Assembly (NCBI GenBank): GCA_037951165.1
Contig: JBBDHG010000135.1
Coordinates: 1,909,001 to 1,973,000, forward strand
Length of the DNA: 64,000 nucleotides
Origin: Lophius americanus
Lineage: Eukaryota > Chordata > Actinopteri > Lophiiformes > Lophiidae
Reading direction: 5' to 3'
The position numbers and the translations under genes are program-made. The notes beneath the pieces were generated by a model. The model saw only the letters and a program-made list of their open reading frames with translations, searched no databases and was not told the DNA's origin. Positions 49,870-61,868 of the stretch are shown here, in pieces (the first letter of the stretch is position 1; each line of letters starts with the position of its first letter).

Positions 49870-50060
49870 TCAATACCAACGCCACAGATCTGCCTCAAAG
49901 CCAGAAGGTACTGAGTTCAAAGCCACCTCTGCTCTACCTTTGTACCTGATTCCTCCTACTTCCTCCCACAGTCCCTAAACAAGCAGTATAGGTGGACGAG
50001 TGACTGTAACTTGCCCATAGGCGTGAATAATAGTGTGAATGGTTGTCTATCAAAATGTGT
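49870..50060 (+). mobile_element. Fragment of the 26413-type dispersed repeat
   Basis: TCCTCCCACAGTCCCTAAACA, AACTTGCCCATAGGCGTGAAT and TAGTGTGAATGGTTGTCTATC match the central block of that repeat. The head and tail are diverged. Confidence 0.6.
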
Positions 50061-50194
50061 CGAGGCAATAGTTACCATGCTATCTAGGAAACATTGCCCC
50101 TTCATTTACGCTTTTGGGATTGTTCGAGAAAAAACAAATAAATACAAATACATTTAAATTAGGCATATGCTGTCCTCCCTAACTGCAAGGGGAT

Positions 50195-51145
50195 ATACCT
50201 GAGAAGTCCCAGTCTCCTGCATTGGACAAGCAATCCCCTTGATTGAACTCTTCAAATTAAATGGGAAATTAGATCCACAGTATTTTTAGGAAGAAAAGAA
50301 AAGGTCTGCCATCTGAGTTAAATATGAACCACTAGAGTTAAAAAACACTTATATAGAATAGATCTCCACGAGTTGAGCTCTATCTTCAAATTGTTTTCGA
50401 GGCCCGAAAAGATTTGAAGAAATAGCTTCAAATATGGGTATATGAGTGTAAAATTTAAAAAAGATCCCAGAAATTGATTTGAGTTATCGCGCTAACCCAA
50501 AACATTTGCTGCGCACGTGGCGGCAATGACCATTCCATAATATCCCTGACTTTTCACAGGTATATTAAAAGATAGATTTCCTTGGGTTTATTCATATTCA
50601 CAAAAGCTGGATTGAATCAGACCACGAATAAGGAAGTTCTGGGGGGGAAAAAAAATGTTATTCAGAAAAAGACTCCCTCTAGCGAGTGAAATATGATTTT
50701 TATACAAGATCGATATCTTCGAGTCGATTGATATGTTCCAAATATGGACTAAGTTGGTATACCGATTAAGAATTTAAATCCGAAAAACAGTGTTTCTCAA
50801 AAAAAATCTCCCCTAATGAGTTAAATATGAACTATTAGAGTAAAATATAATTTAGATATATGCAATATACATTCCCTTGTGTCCATCCATATGCACCAAA
50901 TTTTGACTAAATGGGCCAAAAATGAATACTGTCAGGAATATACAACCAACCTTTACCCAAATCAGTCCAGCCCTCGCACTTAGCTCTATGGTGGTATGGT
51001 AAATGGTCCATCAAATATTTTTTGAGTTCCCTGAAGGATCTGCGCCGGCAGACGTGGCGGCCGCGATCATGATTCCATAATATCCCCAACGTTTTGGGGA
51101 TGAAATAAAAACGAAGCTCAAATAATGTCAAGGAAAAGAAAATCT
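50195..51145 (+). repeat. Unclassified interspersed repeat, copy 5 (compound or tandem)
   Basis: Two units lie end to end. The first runs from GATTGAACTCTTCAAATTAA to GAGTTATCGCGCTAACCC and CATTCCATAATATCCCTGAC (about 50195-50565). The second continues through three CTCCC..TAG-type units (GACTCCCTCTAGCGAGTGAA, TCTCCCCTAATGAGTTAAAT), AGACGTGGCGGCCGCGATCA and TGATTCCATAATATCCCCAAC to GTTTTGGGGAT (about 51105). The minus-strand 74-codon ORF at 50907 falls inside and has no recognised homology. Confidence 0.76.
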
Positions 51146-52143
51146 TAAATTATTTGCCTCACTATATGAGGGAATATGATATTTCTATCCTAAATTTAAA
51201 CAACATGAATTTCTTGGGCACGATTCCATACAGAAAGTGGATAAAAAGTCTGTAGCCTAGAAACACTGTCAAATTGCCTCAAAGTTTCTCCTCACCAAAA
51301 CAGTTGAGGCAGTCTTGGTATCAGTTTCCCCTGCAAACTTAGCCTATCACATCTAACACACACTTTTTTTTTCTACAAGGGGTGATGATGATGATGAGGA
51401 GGAGAAAGATGCTATCACCCCAGGGAGCCAATTATCACAGTGAATACATTTCCTTCGTGTTTCAAGAAGACAACGTTGTCCATGAAATACACACAGGCTG
51501 CCAAATGCACATTGACTGACACACTCACTCATACTGGGACACTAATGAATGAACAAATACATGCTCAAAGAGAAAGTGTGCAAAAAGAGCGCCAACACCT
51601 GTGCCAGCACACGAGCTGACTTCACACATACTGTACATTCACACAAGTGTGTGATGATTATGGTAGAGGGAGGAGAGAATGGAATGCACCACATTTCCCG
51701 CACAGGCTGCTTGCTGCAGACTGCACTGACTATATTTCTGAGAGAGAGAGGAAGTCCACTGCATGTCATTTCCAGCATTCACTGAGTGCAAAATTATGAA
51801 CTGGGAAATCACTCCTGACACTAGTCAGAAAGAGATCCGTCCAAATGTTAAGCAGGTGATGTAATGAATTGCATTTTCCAATCTAAACTATTTGAATTGC
51901 TGAAGTCAAGCGTGGATGTGATGAGCACTAACATCTCTGAATTTTAGCAATTCTGACAGATGACTACTTAGATGGAAGTTAATCAAAATAAGATAATGGC
52001 ATGCTTTAAGGCAAGTTCTGAGCTAAGTTTATCAAGCATATTCACAATTATTTTAGCCAACACCTCCTTGGACATTAAACTTGCCCCATAACTGTTACTA
52101 AACAAAAGGATGCTCAAGGTCTTATTTTTTTTAAATGCAAAAA

Positions 52144-52175
52144 TGCAAAAATGAAGAATTTCATTTTTGCATTGA
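52144..52175. repeat. Inverted repeat, 14-bp arms
   Basis: AATGCAAAAATGAA, four-base spacer, TTCATTTTTGCATT. AT-rich; function unknown. Confidence 0.75.
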
Positions 52176-53697
52176 ATTTCTCAGAATTTTCTTCATTGAA
52201 ATAAATCAACATGTGCACATTTCTTTTACTGATTTGCTGCAGTATGTTCTCTATATTAGCAATACAATCTCATATTAGATTAGATGTGCACAAAACCAAA
52301 AACACTGTCATTCACTGCCAAAAGAAAAAAAGTGGTTCATTAACAAGACAGTCTTTCAAGATAATGGGTCTCTCTAACAGAGTGCCAAAGTGATGGGCTT
52401 GAACACCTTTTCCCTCTGAAATTGGTTTAGTAAGTGGAAATAGAACTTTGACACAGATCATAGGATGTTGATTCAGCCCAAAAAAAAAGCCATCCAATTT
52501 TTTGTGTGCTTTTTTTGAAAACGCATCTTTCAAGTTTGTATTTCATAACCTCTCCTTTGTCTATTTCTTTTTACAATTACTGCAGAAGTTTCATCTGTTG
52601 TCGTGGTCATTTCTGGCACTCCGTACGCTGACAATTGTTGCATACAAAGTTGAAAGATCATGTCATCAAACAGCAGAAGTGAAGCATCGAACATATACAG
52701 TACGCCTTAGATGGCCATAGTGGCAACTACATGGAAAATAACATCCTCTGAATCAGATCTACAAACACATTACACCACATACATTGCTTAGGGACTGAAA
52801 GGATTTAAGATAGGAAAGCTTTCTTTCAAAAAATACCTTCAAATCTACTGATGCATTTCCCTCCAGCATCGTGATTCATTATATCTGCAGTGTGCCTCCG
52901 CTTAGAGACAAACTGTGGATGAGAGACTAGGTCAAAGCCTTGGCCTCTATTTCGAAGAGGTACCCTGAGGTGTGGGAGTACGGACAGAAGGTCAGGACAC
53001 CTGTCTGCCGAACAGAACTATGTCCTGTCCTTCAAGCTCCACACGGGACATTACCCAAGTACAGTAAAAAAGAAAAAGGTGAGAATGTGTTTTTTTCACA
53101 CTCAGCCAGAAATGAGGCAAGGTTGTTGGTGTCAATGCACTTGACCAGCGGGAAAAATCTGGAAGCAGTAAATAAAATTAAAGTCCAGCTCCCTACATAA
53201 GAAATATGACAGTTCCTACATAATAATGATGGGTCGTTTGCTCGTCCTCTTCTCTATCTGCCACATACTGATTCACACTAAACAAGGCAACGATACTGCC
53301 GTTGAAAGAATGAAAAGAGCAGGGCCTCTTCCATGGTGCATCCCTGTTATAATTTGGTAATAAGCTGTATTGGCGTTTTACACCATGCTAGGATAAAAAC
53401 CCAATACTTAGAGGCAATTTGTAGAAGAGAAGACTAATACCGTCTGTTCAACCGCACAGGCTGCTCCACGGAAGGATGTGGTCAGTGTTGTTTTTTTCTT
53501 TAAATGTGACAGGGTGGTGTGTTTGTATGTGAATACCTGTCTGTTAGCATGTATGTATGGGCATTCACAAATAAAAACGTGGCACGAGTTAAATAATGGC
53601 AGCGGGTAAATGCTCTAAATGCATAAGCATGCATTCACAAACACACACCGTGTAATCTGCACAGACATGGTAGAGTCTGAACTCAGGCACTGTCATC

Positions 53698-53737
53698 CAC
53701 AAGGACACACACACAAAAACACACGCACACACACACT
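53698..53737. repeat. CA-rich microsatellite
   Basis: Imperfect (CA)n with AAAA and CG interruptions. It supplies His/Thr-rich codons to the 188-codon ORF around it, which is a reason to distrust that ORF. Confidence 0.8.
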
Positions 53738-55384
53738 TCCTCTCCTTTCTCCTTGGTGTGTGTTGTTTATGTGCTTTTATGTCTTTCCCTTGTTATCTCT
53801 TGGGCTTTCTGCAGTGCTGGCACCCCGGGGGATGGGAAAGAGACGACAAACATGGTTTGATGTGGTCGAATTGTCTGACACGGGAGAATGGAGAAAAGAA
53901 AGAGAGAGCCTTGAAAAAAATCCTGAAAGTGAGATGCAAAATGTAATTGCGTCCTCAGTCACGTTCAGAAAAACTCTATCATCACAATGCTTCCCCATGT
54001 CGTACTTCATACATGGTGAATTATTAGGCTGCTGTCCTTCACACAACGGCAATAAGGAATCATTGGCAGAGGAATTGAATTGTGAGATACTGAGCTGTGT
54101 AATCACCAAGATTTATCTCCATTTTACAACCTCTTATCCTTTCATAATTCAAAAATCCAACTGTTTCCTCTCCCCTCTGGGATAGAGTGAGGGATGAGAG
54201 ACATGATTGGATCGCCTCTTTCTGCCTTGTTCTGTCTTTAGCCACCAGGACCAAGTTTACAGCAAATGGCCAAAACAATGAAGATGTGTATGGGTGTGTG
54301 TGTGCTGTGGGAGGTTTCATTTTTCTCCATGCCATATTCAAATGTGTGTGCCTCTTTGTCATCACTAGACAGGGCAGCCATGTATCCCAGCTTTCAAACA
54401 GCGACACTGAACAAAATGCAGACTGTGATTGATGAAGGGCAGTGTTTTGAGAAGAACAGCTTTGTAAAGAAAACGGCCAGCCTTGAATGATTTACACTGT
54501 CTGTTTTCTTATTATAATAAGCGGTCTGTTTATCACACTGTGTGGAATTGCGTGTCAAAAACCAGGAATAATAGAAGCGGCAGGGACAGAGCAAAAACTA
54601 AAGGAATGGACAGAGTGAACAAAGTGTGAAAACTGGATGTGTTATGAAATCTATGCAGTAAACAAGCAGTAAAATATACAGTGTTGGGATTGAGTCAGAT
54701 TTTTTATGGTTCCTCATCAACATTTACTCGTGAAATTGCCTTTTCAGTATTGATATTTTCTGCCTAATTAAACTTTATATGCAAGGAAGTGTTTAGTATC
54801 AGATAGAATAATCATGGAGGGAACTTTCACGATTACAACTACATTACAACCTGCGATTAGAGCGAAAAAAAAGTTATTTCCTCTTCTATGCACCGCAAAT
54901 AGAGGATTTTAAGGATTAAGTCTACATTGTAAAACAATTTGTTAGAGTCTTAATCTAACTTTACGAATCTGAGCTCACCAGCCAATGCAACATAGCAGGA
55001 AAGGAAATTCTGCTGCTGCAAGCCAAGATGATCCAGTCTGAGCCGCTGGGCAGTAGCATCACTCGCTGGGACTTAGCAGCCAAACACTACATTGTATTTT
55101 TTTCATGTGCAACAGTTGCTCAACAATGCAAACAGAAGCTGAAGCTTCCTTGGTGAAATGAGGTTTAGTGCACAGGTTTTGTTGGAGATGGTTGTTGCTG
55201 CCAGTGAAGAAGTAGAGCAGGTGAACAAGCAACAGAATGTGCTCGTGTGCAGAACTGCAACATACTGTGATTTTTTTGTATCAATTAATTCACTAATTAT
55301 CCTCTAAATTCATGGAAAAATTGTTAATATCCAATTTTCTAATCGCCCAAAATTTCTCATGTCCTGTATTAAACCTGTAACATA

Positions 55385-55628
55385 TAATGCTGTATCCTTT
55401 ATTGATCACATACAGCCATACACAGTACAACATAGTGAAATTATTCCTTTGCATTTGACCCATCCCTGAGGGAGCACTGGGCAGCCCCTTTGAAGCTCCT
55501 TTGAAGTGTGGAAGCGCCCGGGGAGCTAGGGTTTCAGGGTTTTGCTCAAGGACCCTGAAACCGAAACCGGCTACCTTCCGGTCTTCCGATTGGGAAACAG
55601 CCACTCTACCCACTGAACCACAGTCGCC
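55385..55628 (-). mobile_element. tRNA-derived SINE
   Basis: The minus strand starts GGCGACTGTGGTTCAGTGGG and TAGAGTGGCTGTTTCCC (A-box-like head), has CCGGTTTCGGTTTCAGGGTC, CTTGAGCAAAACCC, GCTGCCCAGTGCTCCCTCAG and TGGGTCAAATGCAAAGGA, and ends TCACTATGTTGTACTGTGTA ... AATAAAGGATACAG. This is the usual order of a widespread teleost tRNA-headed SINE. About 244 bp, near full length. The 126-codon minus ORF across it is a by-product. Confidence 0.88.
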
Positions 55629-56074
55629 TATGCCCAGGCAAAACAGCAAATCCTCACGTGTATACAACTGCAATAGGTAATTTTATTGGCATGAAATATG
55701 GCTGCAATTATCAATCAATTGATACATTAATTGCCAATTAATTTTGGCAATCAAATCAGTGATGATTATTGCCTGCAATGTGGCAGACATAGCTTTAAGT
55801 CATTAAGTCATAACAGCATTGTGTTATATGTCAAATGTGTGGGTGAGTGTCAAATGTGTTTTAAAGACTGTTTGATCCAAAAGATCTTCAAGTGATATTT
55901 GTAATGAATTGTTTACTACACTTGTATCAGAAAGGAGAAGGAGGCTCACAGTTTGCCATGAATATGCATTGGTCTCATTTTACTCTTACTTCAGTTTGAG
56001 ACCATTGCCAGGAAAATAGAATCAAATAAAACACTTTTAATTAAGAAACACAACTCTGTTAAGAAAAGCAACAA

Positions 56075-56175
56075 TAACAAGAATAATAATTATAATTGTT
56101 ATTGTAAAAACAATGATAATTATTGTTAGAATAATATAATAAATATTATTATTGTTATAATTGTAATGTTTAATA
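56075..56175. repeat. ATT/AAT-rich imperfect palindromic tract
   Basis: Alternating AATAAT and ATTATT blocks (AACAATAACAAG, AATAATTATAATTGTTATTG, AACAATGATAATTATTGTT) that can fold on themselves. Low complexity. Confidence 0.7.
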
Positions 56176-56871
56176 CAATCGGAAAATCGTCAGCTGTTCG
56201 ATCCCAGCAGTCAATGTGTTGTAGGATCCGTGAGCTAATCTTGCAATCATCTTCTTCTTCTTCTTTTTATTATTACTATATTTTCAATAATTAGCCAAAG
56301 ACAGAAAAAGTTAGAAGAGAATGGCTAGTTGGAGGACAAAGTAAGGTCAAAGAAGAGGGAGTTGAAGGAGATGAATAAGACAAAGAACAAGATGAAGAGC
56401 TTTACATTTATTTTCAAAGATATGGAGCTATTGCTTCCTCTAAAGATCAAAGGAAGGCCTTTGGTACGTACCCTTCTCTTTGTATGATTCTCAAATAGCT
56501 AGCGTACTCAACTAACTAACTCTTTAAAAACTACTGTGTATCTACCAAAACAGGCAAAAATCATAATTCCCTGATGCCTGTTCCACGTAATTTGATAATA
56601 AATTACTTCTTGAAAATGTCATAGCACAGTGGGACAAATGCTCAGCGACTACAGCAGCTACTACTACAGCAGCCTGCTGAGGCGCCTATAAAAAATATAA
56701 AGTATCTGAATTGTTACCCATCTATTGCCTTCAACACAAACATGTTGGTGGTAGAAAATCAAAAATAAGTTGGAGCTGTTTAAACTGAGAGAACACAGTT
56801 AATCTGAAATCAGGACGAGGATGTGGAGGAGAGGCAGTTGGCTGTTAGCAGCTGGTAAGTAGCAGGTGGGA

Positions 56872-56935
56872 TTGACAACTCAATTTCCCCCCCTGGAGAT
56901 TAATAAAGTTTCTACCTATCTATCAAATAGTAAAC
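56872..56935 (+). mobile_element. LINE/SINE 3' tail fragment
   Basis: CAATTTCCCCCCCTGGAGATT, AATAAAGTTTCTACC and TATCTATC match the common 3' end of fish L2/Rex-type elements (AATTTCCCC..GGGAT-AATAAAGTATCTATC). Only the tail is recognisable. Confidence 0.65.
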
Positions 56936-57326
56936 CGAGATGATTATGAAGCATCTAACAGTAAAATTTATTTTAATATGATATATAATATATATACTAT
57001 AATAAATAATATAATTCAATTTAAAAAAAAATAATTCTATAGTATTTGTTTGTTTGACACAATTTCCAGCATTCACTCATTTGTGATCGATAAAAAATCT
57101 TAAAGCGCGGATTTTAAATTTGTTTTTAAGCGATGAATTTGGATCGTGCCCAGAAACTTGGCGTGCCATGACTTCTGACACATGGTGTCATGGCTCAATC
57201 AAAAAGTTCATTTCATCCCCCTTGATTTGCAGGGCCCACCCTGGATGGATTTCCATGATGAGCATCTTGAGTAGTAATCTGCATCATCTTGCTCAGCTAG
57301 AGGTGGAGAAATGTGGAGCGAGGGAA

Positions 57327-57360
57327 TCGGTGTCTGCAGGAGGAAGACTGCAGACACCGA
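57327..57360. repeat. Perfect hairpin, 13-bp arms, 8-base loop
   Basis: TCGGTGTCTGCAG, loop gaggaaga, CTGCAGACACCGA. GC-richer than its surroundings. It lies inside the 156-codon plus ORF 57120-57590, which has no recognised homology. Confidence 0.85.
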
Positions 57361-58469
57361 CTGCAGTCGGAACAGAAGCACAGAGGGAGACGGATCGGAG
57401 CGCATCCCTTCGACCTCCCTCCAGTGAGTGGCCTTGGTTTCTTACTCACAGGCATGTCAGAGCATCTTCAGATTGCTACAGAGGAATGGGAAGAACGACT
57501 CACAGACACCCATTAAGGAAGAACATGTATCCTCACTCCAGCAAATGTGAGTACACAGACGTGGGAATAACCACACGTATAGAGACCTGAACAGCAGAAG
57601 GTGAGACACAGCAACTTTCCCTTCATTACCGTCAAACTAACCCCCCGAACCTCTTCCCTCCCTCTCTTCCTCTCTTTTTTCTGTCTCCCCTACTGTTGCA
57701 ATACTGACACCTCTTTCTATTGCAAACGGACAGAGAGGAAAGGCTTTCAATGATTTTTTTTTTTCCCGAGTTCTCTGGAGATGTCAGTTCCTATTCTCTC
57801 TGGATGGAAATGGAAGAAGATGAGGGAGAGGGAAGGGGTCTGAAGAGAATTTCAGGGTCTGGGGGAGGATGAGGAAGGGAGGAGAGGACAGCACTCAAGG
57901 CTACAAATAAGACCTGTCTTCTGACTTTAATGTTGCATGCTGCTTCCAGAAGAATTTTAGAAGGGGGGAGAAAGGTATTTGCGGTAGATGAGAGGAGAGA
58001 AGGTAGGAGAGATGAAGAAGGATGCTGGATGAGAGGAGGACAGACAGACAAAGGTGCTCAGTAAAAACGGAGAAAAGTTGATGTAAACACCCAAAGATTG
58101 TAATATAAATGTTGGGACACTACCACACAAATGGACTTTAAACCTGATTCAATCCAATGACTTTCTCTGGCAGCTCTAGCATTGATGTCCAAACTGCTCA
58201 CAGTGAAATTAGGACATGAATGTCTCCTTCGGTTCATTCATAATACATGTCGCACAATGCATGTAAGGCATATCACTTCAGAGGCAGGCCACACCGAACC
58301 CTGCTGAGGATTAGGTGAAAAAGATCTCCTAAAGAATAAGGGATTCCAAGATGGCTCCGAGTGGAAGCGTCATTTATAATTGAATCTTCCCTGGAGGATA
58401 GAGCAGCCTTCTGCCTTTGCCAAAGATTTGCAGAGCCCAGAACTCCTCTCCTCGTCACTCTCTACTAGT

Positions 58470-58489
58470 CTCTCTCTCTCTCTCTCTCC
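58470..58489. repeat. TC microsatellite
   Basis: A (TC)n run of about ten units. Confidence 0.88.
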
Positions 58490-59264
58490 CCCTTCTTTCT
58501 GCAAAAACTGAAAGGTCCTAACACACAAATACAACTGAACAACCTCAGCCATCATCTTATCTCGAGGCCTTTATGAGTCAAACCCCAGTTGGACCCACTT
58601 AATCTTTCTGGACTTTTTACAAACCCGCCTACTTTGGACAGGGTGTGATGAAAGGATATTCTAAAAGCATTGCATTACAGAATTGGTTATGCATTTTTCT
58701 AAAAAGTCGTGACACCAAAAAATGTAAAAGATCACTTGAAGTAGAATTGAAAGTTAACCAAAGGAAACGATGTAACTAAGACCGGAAATAATCGGACATA
58801 AATTCAAACATGGCACAATGTAATGTTAAAAACCTGTGATTTACAAATTGCCCCAAAAAGCCAAAAGTGTCGCACAACAGGTACCAAACTGTGAAAATTT
58901 ATTTAGTGCAATTTGCAGTATCTAAAATAATAAAAACGAAATAATACCGCAATATCTTCAAAAATTTGAGGACATTCAAAAACTTTGTGACTCTGATTGA
59001 TTGGGTTATTCTCTTGTTTTGTGTTCATCGGAGGTATTTGGCTATAACAATCATTGAAAATGTGCAAATATTATGAAGATCTGAACTAGTAAAACCTTTA
59101 CTGGTAAAATAAAGGTTATATATATATATATAAAGTCGTGCAGTCAGGAAGATTATCCCCTTGCCCACTCTGAGCACACCACTCTATTATTCTCACGTTT
59201 CACACTTGCAGTCTGGGGAATCAATTCATACTAGCTGACTTGAGGAGAGCTATATTGTTTTTAT

Positions 59265-59490
59265 CATATCTTACTATAATAGTTCATATTGTACCCATTA
59301 GGGGGAGCTTTCTTTATGAAAAACAGTTTTCATAAAGAAAGCTTTTTTTTTCAAACTTTTTCTTTCAGTCCATAATTCACATTTAATTTGAGGAGTTCAA
59401 TCAGGGGCAATGCTTGTACAATGCACGGAATTGGGGGCTTTGGGGGATTTGGGGGGATTTAGCCTTGCTATGGGGGACGACAGTGTAGGC
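59265..59490 (-). repeat. Unclassified interspersed repeat, copy 6 (partial)
   Basis: On the minus strand: TTGTACAAGCATTGCCCCTG, ATTGAACTCCTCAAATTAAA, AAGCTCCCCCTAATGGGTAC and AATATGAACTATTATAG, the same order as copy 1. It shares with copy 1 an extra distal block (plus strand CTTGTACAA.GCA.GGA and TGCT.T.GGGGAYGA). The half with the GACGTGGCGGC word is missing. Confidence 0.68.
59306..59343. repeat. Perfect hairpin, 17-bp arms, 4-base loop
   Basis: AGCTTTCTTTATGAAAA, loop acag, TTTTCATAAAGAAAGCT, inside repeat copy 6. Copy 1 has a weaker form at the matching place (AGCTTTTTTCAATGAAAA), so the hairpin probably grew by local inverted duplication. Confidence 0.85.
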
Positions 59491-61031
59491 CTAGTTCCTT
59501 CCTGCCGCTGGTTTGCACAGTCTCAAACACCTAGTCCTCGCCGATCCATCAGCCCCATCATTCACTCAGTTTGAGCAGAGTCATCAGTCACCGCCGTCAC
59601 CACCACCAGTATACAGTAATAATACTGAAATACATCAGTATGATTGAAATGCATTTTGTCAGTTTAACGTGACAATAGAACTATTTTAGTTGCCTTAATT
59701 TACATATATATATATAAGGTTAATGTTAGGAGTAACCAGTGTTACTTTGGTGACAGTTTGATTGTAGATAGCTACTTTTGAGTTTTGCTGGGTATCAATA
59801 AGCAAACTGCCTGTGCTATGATGGCATCTGTTTTCTTTCATCCCTCCCTGTGGAGATTTCACTCTGCAGGCTAATCTGGTGACTCAGTCGGGGCATAGCT
59901 AGAATAATCTCAGACTCTAATCATAAAGGCAGACAGTATGAATAACAAAGACGGGATAGGCTAGAATCGTTTTTTATGCTTTTTTACTGGATTTTCACAC
60001 TCCTTCATGTTTAAGTGCTTCTTATCTTTTTTTATTTTTTCCAAATTATCATTAGATTCTTTAAATGTGTCAGAGGTGGTGACCAGTGTTGCTTCTGTCT
60101 GTGAAGTAGACTGACATCAGACGTGAGGCAGCTTCAGTGTGTGACTTGAACGGTGCGCTGTTAAAGGAAGGCGATACCTAGTGTTTCGCAAAATAATTAA
60201 CCTAAGATTTGACATGAAACCACGTTTCTTTCAACTCCTTTTTGTGCGACCCCCTCCAGATACAGCATTCACTGTAACTTCATCCCACGCATCTTTTTTT
60301 GTTATATTAAATCCGCTACTGGCACTTCTAAACAAGACAGCTCGTTTTGCTGTCCGCCTCCATCAGCAATATCTGCACTTCATAACTGTTGAAATATTTC
60401 ACGTTTGGAGTCCAGGCTGCACCGACTTCACACTTTTTCTTTCTGCCATCTCTGTGGCAGTGGTGGGAATTTTGCATGAAGTTCTAATGACCTTTTAAGG
60501 GCGTTTACCTATGCTAACTAAGATCACAGGCACACGCTTCAAGCTTACGTCAGAATGTGATTCACCAAGTTAAGAACACAGGAGTGAAAACTTTGGTGGT
60601 TGAAGAAGACTTCATGAATTTGACTTAGGTATTTTTCAAAAACAAATTTTTGAAAGTTCTTATGAAGATTTTGGATAGTGAGGCCTTGTGCTCTTAAAAC
60701 AAGCTGTCATGGAGATATTTTTGCTGTTTTATAGAATGCGTGTAAGTCACAACGAATTGACTCTTTGTCAAACTGGCTGCAATAGTAAGAAGGCTGATCT
60801 GTGTAACTGCTTAAAGATAGGAATATGGTGTTAGTTTCACGCGGATGTTTCCGCTCAGCTTAGGGGGTTTTATGGAATTCCTAATTAAGGAGCATCTTCT
60901 GTGTTCCATTGTGGAAATAGTATTTCTTTAAAAACAGCAGCTCTGGGCAAACTACTATACGTGTTTTGTGAGATGAGCTACCAGTTAACCCACATTCCAC
61001 TGAAACAAAGAAATGTATCAACGTGACAATT

Positions 61032-61868
61032 TAAACTGGAATGAAAGTCAAAGACACAGAAGGGCTGCTGATTAAAGGGCTGAAGAGTAAGTTTACAAAC
61101 TTGATTGTAAGGTTGTTGTTGTTTCAATCGTACTTCGCCTGCCATACAGTTTGGCCATGAGTTCTTTATGTGTGTGACGGAACGAGTGGTGGTCGATTTT
61201 GTTAGTTACTACATCAACCAACTTTATTTCAAATCTATGCTGTCTCAGTGATAAATAAAATTGTCTGTCAAAGGAAGCTGACAGGTGAAAATCATATCTT
61301 TCAGTCTGAGATTGCCTTCCTCTGGTTGTCACCTGAGGACAATTCATACCAAGATGATTCAGTGTCTTGCATAAAGCATTGCTAATATTCCCTTTGTCAT
61401 TGACAACTTCAAATATACATTTTTTGAAACTAAGATGCCACAGTAGCTAATAACTCTTCCTCACGGGAGAAAACAATCAATGCAAATAACTCACATATCT
61501 TTTTCTGTTAGATAAAAATCAAACTGTTTTTCTTATTATCTGAATTTCATGACTGCCCACTGAAACACAGCTTCATTGTCTTCCCCAAAGCTCAACCAGC
61601 TGTGCCTGCTGTTGGCATAGCAACCCAACAACATAAACACCAGTCTTTGTTACAATCATGCTATCGTCCCCAACACCACCTACATTAAACACCTCACTGC
61701 TTACCTGACCACCACTCGTTCCGTCACACATAAAGAACTCATGGCCAAACTGTATGGCAGGACATGTACGATTGAAAACATAACAACCTTACAATCAAGT
61801 TTGTGAACTTACTCTTCAGCCCTTTAATCAGCCAGCCCTTCTGTGTCTGTGACTTTCATTCCAGTTCA
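61032..61868. mobile_element. Element with about 163-bp terminal inverted repeats and 512-bp centre
   Basis: The left arm 61032-61194 and right arm 61707-61868 are reverse complements at about 94 percent (roughly ten differences and one 1-bp gap by eye). Shared words include GGAATGAAAGTCA, GACACAGAAGGGCTG, CTGATTAAAGGGCTGAAGAG, GCCATACAGTTTGGCCATGA, GTTCTTTATGTGTGTGACGG and AACGAGTGGTGGTC. The centre is not self-complementary and has no recognised protein; an 84-codon minus ORF (61093-61347) spans left arm and centre. It could be a non-autonomous DNA transposon with long TIRs or a local inverted duplication. No target duplication was identified with confidence. Confidence 0.82.

Noticed and set aside
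53619..54185. 188-codon plus-strand ORF, the longest in the window
   Set aside because: Its first part is translated CA microsatellite (His/Thr rich), with no recognised domain, no splice context and no codon pattern of a real gene. It lies antisense in the neurexin intron. Treated as chance.
55293..55673. 126-codon minus-strand ORF
   Set aside because: It is a by-product of the tRNA-derived SINE at 55385-55628 plus flanks.
57120..57590. 156-codon plus-strand ORF
   Set aside because: No family resemblance; its Gln/Arg/Thr-rich middle comes from a purine-rich palindrome. Kept only as a finding about the hairpin.
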